From Anaerohalosphaeraceae bacterium (GTDB lineage Bacteria > Planctomycetota > Phycisphaerae > Sedimentisphaerales > Anaerohalosphaeraceae), in NCBI GenBank assembly GCA_035378985.1, contig DAOSUR010000031.1, forward strand, positions 1-11,156: DNA of 11,156 nt, in the 5' to 3' direction. Positions 5,898 to 11,156 of this stretch are shown piece after piece. Positions within the stretch are counted from its first letter, which is position 1, and the number at the start of each line of letters is the position of its first letter. The notes below the pieces were generated by a model. That model saw nothing but the letters and a program-made list of their open reading frames with translations, made no database searches and was not told the DNA's origin. The translations under genes and the position numbers were made by a program.

Positions 5898-7052
5898 TTA
5901 CTGACAAGTCAGCCCGCGAATCAGCCCGTGGGCGGCCTCGTTCTTCAGTTCGAGGGTGTACTCGCCGATGAGCTGGCCGCATTCATAATCGCCGCGGCTG
6001 GCCAGCGGTTTGTAATGGAAGCTTCGTCCGGCCAGGGGCAGAACACTGATGCGGCTGGAGTCCAGCAGCAGGACGGCATCCTGCGGCATCCACCGGGTCG
6101 TCACAATTCGGCACAGACCGAAATCGCTTTCGTAGAAACTTACCTGATCGCGGTAGGCGGTATCCGCCGGCCCGAAGGAACGCAGCCCCGTCAGAAAACC
6201 GTTGATTCTGCGCTTCTGAAAGCCGTTGACGACAATCAAATCGACGGTTGAGGAACTGGCTTCCCAGATTTTGCGCAGGACATAACTGATTTTCGGTTCA
6301 TCCAGGTCGTTGCCTGACGGAAAGCCCTGTGCACCGACGGAATAAACGTGGGTCTGCAGGTGCTGGATGATGCCGCGCAGGGTCCGGCGGACGGTTGGGC
6401 TGCCTTGCGGCGTCGAGGCGGGCTGTCCGCCGTTGATGACGGTGTTTTCGAGGTCGCGGAGCAGTTCGCGAAGCCGCATCTGTTTTTGATAATCCATCTC
6501 ATCGGCCAGCCCGATGGGACTGGCGGCCAGGTCCGTTCCGCTGACCTCTACGGACTGGGTGAAAATCTGCGTCCAGTTGCTTTGCCGCTGCCGGCAGGTA
6601 AAACGGGCCTGAGGGCGTTCGTCCCCTTCGAGGGCGGCGTTGCCGAGAATATTCACCGTCTGCCCGTTTGCCAGGGCCGAGCGCGTCGTGCCGGCATATC
6701 CGCGGATAACAGTGAGCGTATTGCCGGACACCTGCGTAACGAGCATCAGTTCCTGTTTGCCTTCAATCTGAATTTGATCGCCCGCTCGAAACCGCCCGCC
6801 GTCGCTCACATCAAACTGCGTTTCATTCAGCGGGTCCAGCAGCGACGAATCGCTGATGGAATCCTTGTTGGGCAGCAGCGCATCCTCAAGCCACTCGTGG
6901 CGGGTGCTGGCGGCGCTGCGGGCCGGGTCGCCGAGGGCGTCCAGCAGCGGCGTTTCATAGGGGGAAATGATGCCGACCAAATCCGATACGTCCTCCGCCA
7001 GTTCGGGCAGAGCAGGGCCGGCGCTGTAGGTTGCTTTTCCGGTAAACGGCAT
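5898..7052 (-). CDS. Major capsid protein, DUF5309 / SU10-type (HK97 fold)
   Basis: 384 residues. The ATG at 7052 has AAAGGAG seven bases upstream; a TTG two codons earlier is less likely. The N-terminus (MPFTGKATYSAG, then ISPYETPLLDALG) fits capsid proteins of the DUF5309/SU10 group. A beta insertion at about 76-135 has FRAGDQIQIEG and GNTLTVIRGYAGTT. It is followed by NWTQIFTQSVEVSGTD (about 159-174) and the long helix DEMDYQKQMRLRELLRDLE. This order of motifs is characteristic of the family, an HK97-fold shell protein. There is no long N-terminal delta-like domain and no protease gene nearby, so processing is probably absent. Length is slightly above the usual 300-350 residues. It is flanked by inverted repeats on both sides. 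Confidence 0.9.
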   Translation of the reverse strand: MPFTGKATYSAGPALPELAEDVSDLVGIISPYETPLLDALGDPARSAASTRHEWLEDALLPNKDSISDSSLLDPLNETQFDVSDGGRFRAGDQIQIEGKQELMLVTQVSGNTLTVIRGYAGTTRSALANGQTVNILGNAALEGDERPQARFTCRQRQSNWTQIFTQSVEVSGTDLAASPIGLADEMDYQKQMRLRELLRDLENTVINGGQPASTPQGSPTVRRTLRGIIQHLQTHVYSVGAQGFPSGNDLDEPKISYVLRKIWEASSSTVDLIVVNGFQKRRINGFLTGLRSFGPADTAYRDQVSFYESDFGLCRIVTTRWMPQDAVLLLDSSRISVLPLAGRSFHYKPLASRGDYECGQLIGEYTLELKNEAAHGLIRGLTCQ

Positions 7053-7078
7053 AATCAAACTCCTTTCTTTGAATAAAT

Positions 7079-7144
7079 GAATTTCGAATCTCGAAATTCG
7101 AAACCAAAATGATTGGTTCGTGACTTCATACGGCTGATTTCAGC
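7079..7144 (-). promoter_or_regulatory. Three tandem hairpins between scaffold and capsid genes
   Basis: In the 95-base gap there are three inverted repeats. GAATTTCGA/TCGAAATTC (7079-7087 with 7091-7099) has a 3-base loop. AACCAA/TTGGTT (7102-7107 with 7113-7118) has a 5-base loop. GCTG/CAGC (7133-7136 with 7141-7144) has a 4-base loop. None is followed by a U-run. They could be processing or stabilising structures that raise capsid synthesis. A cryptic promoter inside this AT-rich gap is also possible. Confidence 0.45.
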
Positions 7145-7147
7145 ATT

Positions 7148-7645
7148 TCAGGTGAATTGTCTTCGGATGCGCAGGTATTCCTGCACATCGTTGAGCCGTC
7201 CGGTGCGTTCGGCCCTGCCGGCGGCCTGCTGAAGGGCGGCTGTGCGGTCGGGCAGTACACGCTGTCCGGCAGAGCGTTTCGGTCGTGCCGCATTGTCCGC
7301 CTCAAACAGCCAGCTCTTTTCCCTCCGGAGCCGCTCCAGCAGGGCCGGAATGTCGGCCTTGTCATTTTCCGCCAGCTGCTGACGAATCAGCAGACAGACG
7401 GTTTCGCTGTCGATTGCACCGGCGGCCCGGGCGGCCTGAAGGAGCTGCTGATCCGTCTGAATCCGGTCCAGCGTTTTGCGGAGAGTCTGATTCTCTGCAT
7501 CCAGCCGATCACGCTCGGCCTTGATTTGGGCCAGTTCCTTCTCGGCGGCCTGGGCCTGCCGGCGAATCAGGACGGCCTCCGGAACCGCTTCCGCACCAAG
7601 AGGGGTTGTCTGTTCCTGTCGGGGTTCCTCGTTTGTGTGGGTCAT
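7148..7645 (-). CDS. Putative capsid scaffold protein (coiled coil)
   Basis: 165 residues. The ATG at 7645 has AAAGGAG seven bases upstream and lies 48 bases after the portal stop. The sequence is highly charged and helical. A disordered N-terminus (about 1-25, Glu/Gln/Thr/Pro) is followed by a long heptad-like coiled coil (about 27-75, with AEKELAQIKAERDRLDAE). A middle helical part and a basic C-terminus (RTGRLNDVQEYLRIRRQF) complete it. Position between portal and capsid, size and the basic end match tailed-phage scaffolding proteins, whose C-terminal basic helix commonly binds capsid subunits. There is no protease motif. Sequence similarity to a named family was not recognised. Confidence 0.75.
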   Translation of the reverse strand: MTHTNEEPRQEQTTPLGAEAVPEAVLIRRQAQAAEKELAQIKAERDRLDAENQTLRKTLDRIQTDQQLLQAARAAGAIDSETVCLLIRQQLAENDKADIPALLERLRREKSWLFEADNAARPKRSAGQRVLPDRTAALQQAAGRAERTGRLNDVQEYLRIRRQFT

Positions 7646-7693
7646 ACACTCGCTCCTTTCTGATAAAGATTTCCTTGTTTTGTCTGCTGGGAA

Positions 7694-9262
7694 TTATTCC
7701 GCCGTCGGCTCGAAGTCTGCCGGTTCGTATCCCAATTCCTTGAGGATGTCGGCGGCGGGGACCCCGAGGTCTTTTTTGAGCTGGGCTTCTTTGAGCTGTT
7801 CGGCGGGCTCTTCGGGCAGCGGATTGGGAAAGCGGATGTCCAGCTGCCGCTCTTCGGGCGAGGTCGGAAAGACGCCGGCACGGTTGAAGATATCCAGAAT
7901 GATTTCGGCCATCCGCCGAAGCCCCTGCCCATAGGTGTACTGCTTGCGGCTGTTGCGGGTGAGCATCCCCATAAAGGTCATCTTCAGGGCTACGCCGGAG
8001 GTCAGATGGCCGATTTTGTTCTTGAGCACACCGGCCACAACGGGGGTGACACCGCTGATTTTGTCCATTGCATCGCGGATGTCGAGGATGTGCAGGTTTT
8101 CGCTGGGGCAGTTGTCGTCGCCGCCGAATTCCTGAATGGAGGCGTTCTCGTTGTCCGTACACCACATCCTTCCGGGCGAAACGGGCTTTTCACCGACCCC
8201 CTCGATGCCCTTGGCCAGATACATTCGAAAGGCCTGCATCGTGAGCCGATTGGCCCGGTCGGACAGACGTGTGTTCAGTTCATCCTGCAGGCCGATGAGC
8301 TGCTCGACATCGCTGATGCCCTCGTAGGCATAGGGCTGCGAAAGATTCTGAATGTGCACGACGGGGATATAGCCGAGCGGATTAAGGCCTTCGGCAACGC
8401 ACTGAAAATCTTCATAGCGCTGGAAGCAGCGAGGGCCAATGATTTCCGTGACGGCGGTTTTGCGGCGGCCGGCAGGAACAGAACGCCTTCGGAAAAACCG
8501 CTCCAGAAGCGCCGGCGGCTGCTCCGGTTCGTTTCGCTCCTGAAGAAAATGCTGAATGTAATAACGAATGGTTCGGCAGTCGTCTTCTTCCAGGACCGGC
8601 AGGGCTCGGGGGGCTTCGACCAGGTCCAGAGCAATCTCGGAAGCGAAGGTGCGGATGCGCGGAAGGGATACGGATGCATCGGGAGTCTGAACGGAACGGC
8701 CGGGGGTGGCGGCCTGAAGATGTGCATTCAGCCGAGCGCCGGGACGAATGATGCAGTCGACAAACCCATAGACAGCCCCGAGCACCGCCAGGTCCTGGAA
8801 GAATGCAGGGCCCCCGTTGGCCTCGAACACAGCTTCAAGAAGCGTCTGAATGGCTCTGCGGCGAGAAGCATTGGGGGCCCTGCTGACGAAAAAAACGCCT
8901 TTGCCGAAGAGAAAATCCACCATCGCACTGATGCGCCAGGCGATGTCGTTTTCGACTACGACTTCCTTGCGGCGGATATCGCGAACGACCTTGCCCGCAT
9001 TGATGCCGTCAGGAGAATCATACAGCCGTCCGGTAATCCGCGGAGGCAGGCCCATTTCCTGTGCCTGGATATAGGGACGGGCGGATTCCGCACAGCGGCC
9101 GTCGGCATCTTCAAACGAAACCGGACCGATCAAGCGGTTCTGATAATACTCCCAGAGGCGATGAAAGCGGGCAAACCAGGTCGGCCAATGGGATTGAATA
9201 AGCCAGTCAAGAAAGGGCTCCTTCAGTGCGGAATCCTGAAAAATCGTCAAGTCGAACGCCAT
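7694..9262 (-). CDS. Phage portal protein, SPP1 Gp6-like
   Basis: 522 residues. I chose the ATG at 9262 because GGAGG lies six bases upstream; the frame is open to 9328 but those extra residues are basic and without a ribosome site. Portal features include LWEYYQNRLIG near the N-terminus (37-47) and RKEVVVENDIAWRISAMV (about 98-115). GLQDELNTRLSDRANRLT (325-341) is the core signature of this portal family, and LTSGVALKMTFMGML is at 420-434. The C-terminal QLKKDLGVPAADILKELGY is the helix seen at the end of many portals. It would form the dodecameric DNA gate of the head. It is the first gene of the module, with no terminase upstream. Length is usual for the family. Confidence 0.9.
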   Translation of the reverse strand: MAFDLTIFQDSALKEPFLDWLIQSHWPTWFARFHRLWEYYQNRLIGPVSFEDADGRCAESARPYIQAQEMGLPPRITGRLYDSPDGINAGKVVRDIRRKEVVVENDIAWRISAMVDFLFGKGVFFVSRAPNASRRRAIQTLLEAVFEANGGPAFFQDLAVLGAVYGFVDCIIRPGARLNAHLQAATPGRSVQTPDASVSLPRIRTFASEIALDLVEAPRALPVLEEDDCRTIRYYIQHFLQERNEPEQPPALLERFFRRRSVPAGRRKTAVTEIIGPRCFQRYEDFQCVAEGLNPLGYIPVVHIQNLSQPYAYEGISDVEQLIGLQDELNTRLSDRANRLTMQAFRMYLAKGIEGVGEKPVSPGRMWCTDNENASIQEFGGDDNCPSENLHILDIRDAMDKISGVTPVVAGVLKNKIGHLTSGVALKMTFMGMLTRNSRKQYTYGQGLRRMAEIILDIFNRAGVFPTSPEERQLDIRFPNPLPEEPAEQLKEAQLKKDLGVPAADILKELGYEPADFEPTAE

Positions 9263-9566
9263 CGGTCGCCTCCGTTTTGCTTGTTTTGCTCTTTTTTGTC
9301 TCTCTACCCTTGGCGCACTGTTGCACAAATGAAACGAAAATTGGGGATGAAACGGACGGCAGGACCTACAATAAGTCCGAAAAAAATAAACGATTTATCA
9401 AAAAAAGAATAATTCTGAAAAAAATGTTTTCCCCCGTTGCAGTTTTGGACTGTATTAAAAAAGCTGCATTTTTTTCTTAAGTCTAACTCCAATAATCCCG
9501 AATCCCTTCTCAGAACAATTCCCGAATTCAGAAAAAAAACAATCCTAAGAGTTTAGGAGCTGAAGA
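9263..9566. other. AT-rich divergent region between portal and cheW
   Basis: 304 bases without a credible gene, much richer in A/T than its surroundings. It holds the portal ribosome site at the left end and many A- and T-runs. TCCCGAAT is repeated directly at 9496-9503 and 9520-9527, 24 bases apart. It must hold promoters for both directions, but no -35/-10 pair with good spacing was found on either strand. This is also where a terminase gene would be expected and is absent. Confidence 0.6.
9543..9558 (+). promoter_or_regulatory. Hairpin covering the cheW ribosome binding site
   Basis: TCCTAA (9543-9548) and TTAGGA (9553-9558) pair perfectly around a GAGT loop. The 3' arm contains most of the AGGAG (9555-9559) that sits seven bases before the cheW ATG. 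Folding would mask the ribosome site. The stem is short and AT-rich, so its stability in the cell is uncertain. Confidence 0.45.
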
Positions 9567-10076
9567 ATGGCAGTCTCAGCAACAACCTCATCTGTTACAA
9601 GGTCACACTCTGAAAAGAATCTCGCCATCGAAGGCAAATACTTAACATTTGCCATCGGGAATGAAGAGTTTGGGATAGAAATCCTGCAAATCCGCGAGAT
9701 TATCGGCTATGTACCTGTTACGCCGGTGCCGAAATCGCCGGTTTACCTGAAAGGCGTATTGAACCTGCGAGGTCAGGTCATTCCGGTTATCGACCTTCGC
9801 CTGAAATTCGGAATGCCTGAGAAGGAGATTACAGACCATACCTGTATCGTTATCATTGAAACGCAGACAGCAGAAGGGGCAACTATGACCGGCCTGATAG
9901 TGGACCGGGTCTCGGAGGTCTTAGAGATTGAGGCCGACCAAATTGAGCCGGCACCATCTCTCGGCAGCACCATCGATACCTCTTTCCTCCGTGGGATTGC
10001 CAAGACAAACGATTCGGTCAAACTGCTGCTTGAAATCGATTCTGTCGTTCAGCAAAGCGCTGAGGAATTGATATAG
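9567..10076 (+). CDS. cheW: Chemotaxis coupling protein CheW
   Basis: 169 residues, AGGAG seven bases before the ATG. A short Ser/Thr-rich leader (1-20) precedes one CheW domain: KYLTFAIGNEEFGIEILQIREII, then LKGVLNLRGQVIPVIDLR (61-78) with the conserved NLRG (66-69), then a GLIVDRVSEVLEI segment (109-121) and a C-terminal helix. CheW bridges chemoreceptors to the kinase CheA at the inner membrane. The length is that of a single-domain CheW, with no CheV-like receiver. The receptor gene follows after 26 bases with no terminator between, so the two are probably one operon. The transcript start of this operon is not evident, but a hairpin overlaps its ribosome site. Confidence 0.95.
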   Translation: MAVSATTSSVTRSHSEKNLAIEGKYLTFAIGNEEFGIEILQIREIIGYVPVTPVPKSPVYLKGVLNLRGQVIPVIDLRLKFGMPEKEITDHTCIVIIETQTAEGATMTGLIVDRVSEVLEIEADQIEPAPSLGSTIDTSFLRGIAKTNDSVKLLLEIDSVVQQSAEELI

Positions 10077-10102
10077 TTCCTTTTTTTCTGAGGAGTCTGC
10101 GA

Positions 10103-11156
10103 ATGGTTAAGAACATGAAACTGTCCACGAAGCTGTTTTTGGGATTCGGCTGTCTGGTTGTGATTACCGCCCTGCTGGGGCTGATCAGCTGGCGGGGCAT
10201 GGCCAAGGTCAAAACCCTTTCCGACCTGACCCTCGACGGCCAGCAGGCGGTCGGACACCTGAATCAGTGTGCCACCCTCCGGCGGGATTTTATGATCCAT
10301 AAATTCGCCGCCATCGGTTCCGACAACAAAAACGCCGCCGAAAAATGGATGGAATCCTATGACCTTCTGACTGCTGAACTCAAAGGTCTGTCCGAAAATA
10401 CCCATCTGACCCAGCAGGACCAGCAGCTTGTTTCCAAAATGCTCTCCGCCAGCGGAGACTACCGCTCTCTGTTTGAACAGGGCGTCGCCGCCCAAAAGAA
10501 AAAAGATGAGGCCGTCGGAATCTGGCGAACCATCGGCACGGAAATGAGTTCTAATCTCAACGAGGCCATGGAAAAAGTTATTGACCCCGAGTTCCAAAAG
10601 GCCGTTCAGGAAAACAACACCGCTCAGGCCACATACTGGGCCGAGTTTGACCAGCTGCTGAATGAAAAGATTGTTCAGAACTTCCTCCTGATGCGGGTCA
10701 ACGGCGTCTACCTGATTGCCAATGAAACCGACAAGGAATGGGACAACTTCCAGAAACAGCTACAAACCCTGCGAGACGGCCTTGCTGAATGGACCCAAAA
10801 AACCGCCTCGGAGCCCAAGCTGCAGGCCTATGCTTCCAAAATGAATGAGGCCGTCAGCCAGTACGCCCGCGCCGGCGAGCAATTCTATCAAAGCCTTCTG
10901 GACCAACGAAAGGCCTATTCGCAAATGGTCGCTACCGCCGCCAACATCGTCCAGATGATGAGCGAGATGGACGGTCATCTGCAGAACGCCCTGAAATCCA
11001 CAGCCAATCTGGTCAACCTGACGCTGCTTCTGGCCTCCGCCGGCAGCATTGTCATCGGCATCATCCTGGCCTATGTCATCACCCGAAGCATCACCAAGCC
11101 CATTCACCAGATTATTGCCGACCTGACCACCGGCGCTGAGCAGGTCTCCAGCGCCT
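10103..11156 (+). CDS. Methyl-accepting chemotaxis protein, N-terminal part (runs off window)
   Basis: AGGAG lies seven bases before the ATG; 351 codons are visible and the frame is open at the right edge. Transmembrane helix 1 is at about 11-30. It is followed by an all-helical periplasmic domain of about 270 residues (31-303) and helix 2 at about 304-325. HAMP then begins (ITRSITKPIHQIIADLTTGAEQVSSA). The long helical sensor with no PAS/Cache pattern suggests a four-helix-bundle or helical bimodular (HBM, McpS-type) ligand domain. HBM receptors bind small organic acids, but the ligand here cannot be read. The methylation and CheA-binding hairpin lies beyond the window. It is co-transcribed with cheW, its likely partner. 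Confidence 0.92.
   Translation, partial: MVKNMKLSTKLFLGFGCLVVITALLGLISWRGMAKVKTLSDLTLDGQQAVGHLNQCATLRRDFMIHKFAAIGSDNKNAAEKWMESYDLLTAELKGLSENTHLTQQDQQLVSKMLSASGDYRSLFEQGVAAQKKKDEAVGIWRTIGTEMSSNLNEAMEKVIDPEFQKAVQENNTAQATYWAEFDQLLNEKIVQNFLLMRVNGVYLIANETDKEWDNFQKQLQTLRDGLAEWTQKTASEPKLQAYASKMNEAVSQYARAGEQFYQSLLDQRKAYSQMVATAANIVQMMSEMDGHLQNALKSTANLVNLTLLLASAGSIVIGIILAYVITRSITKPIHQIIADLTTGAEQVSSA

Larger units (their letters stand above)
3982..9262 (-). mobile_element. Compact phage head module without terminase or tail
   Basis: A run of minus-strand genes gives, in transcription order, portal (9262-7694), putative scaffold (7645-7148), DUF5309-type capsid (7052-5898), putative connector (5774-5109), one-helix holin-like protein (5089-4832) and lipoprotein (4566-3982). 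The order portal, scaffold, capsid, connector is standard for tailed-phage head modules. What is missing is notable: terminase subunits, prohead protease, tail genes, endolysin, integrase and regulators. Both sides are ordinary chromosomal genes. No attachment-site repeats were found by eye at the edges. A single plus-strand gene (4640-4840) interrupts it. All of its frames look intact. Confidence 0.65.

Noticed and set aside
9309..9326. Sigma54-like sequence TTGGCGCACTGTTGCA on the plus strand
   Set aside because: GG and GC elements are separated by nine bases rather than the strictly kept ten, and it lies about 240 bases from the cheW start.
9362..9378. GGAC...GTCC small inverted repeat in the divergent gap
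   Set aside because: Only four paired bases and a nine-base loop; chance is a sufficient explanation.
8006..9412. 468-residue plus-strand open frame opposite the portal gene
   Set aside because: The minus strand carries clear portal motifs and a good ribosome site. The plus-strand product has no domain features and no ribosome site.
9457..9475. A6-GCTGCA-T7 as a possible terminator or hairpin
   Set aside because: The arms are only A/T runs with no GC stem, so it would not form a stable terminator. No gene ends just upstream on either strand.
1..11156. CRISPR arrays, tRNA or rRNA genes, insertion-sequence ends, attachment-site repeats
   Set aside because: None found by eye. An exact repeat search could still reveal short attachment sites at the module edges.

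Overview
The window looks like bacterial chromosome of moderately high GC, with strong Shine-Dalgarno sequences in front of most genes. The cellular genes (a PIN-like protein end, an SDR oxidoreductase, a phosphoglucomutase/phosphomannomutase, a DUF2157 membrane protein, CheW and a chemoreceptor) look like those of Planctomycetota, perhaps Phycisphaerae. That placement is an impression from protein style, not a computed result. No rRNA, tRNA, CRISPR array, integrase or transposase was seen.

Layout. Positions 1-299 (+) hold the end of a PIN-like protein. It converges on a two-gene minus-strand operon, phosphohexomutase (2484 to 1105) followed by an SDR oxidoreductase (ending at 308). A near-consensus sigma70 promoter and an inverted repeat lie upstream of this operon. 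Divergent from it (+, 2693-3969) is a DUF2157 membrane protein whose frame is broken near 3232.

Positions 3982-9262 are mostly minus strand and form a phage head module. In transcription order it encodes an SPP1-type portal, a coiled-coil putative scaffold, a DUF5309/SU10-type major capsid protein, a putative connector, a one-helix holin-like protein and a lipoprotein. A small plus-strand membrane-protein gene sits between the last two and overlaps the holin-like gene tail to tail. No terminase, prohead protease, tail, endolysin, integrase or replication gene is present. The portal start is only 304 bases from cheW, so no terminase can lie directly upstream. The gaps around the capsid gene hold several inverted repeats that could set capsid expression above that of its neighbours.

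After an AT-rich divergent gap, cheW (9567-10076, +) and a methyl-accepting chemotaxis receptor (10103 to the window end, +) form a chemotaxis operon. The most interesting candidate for something undescribed is the compact capsid module lying between ordinary chromosomal genes. It could be a prophage remnant, a satellite-like element that borrows terminase and tails, a gene-transfer-agent-like head locus, or a domesticated capsid. The sequence alone does not decide between these.
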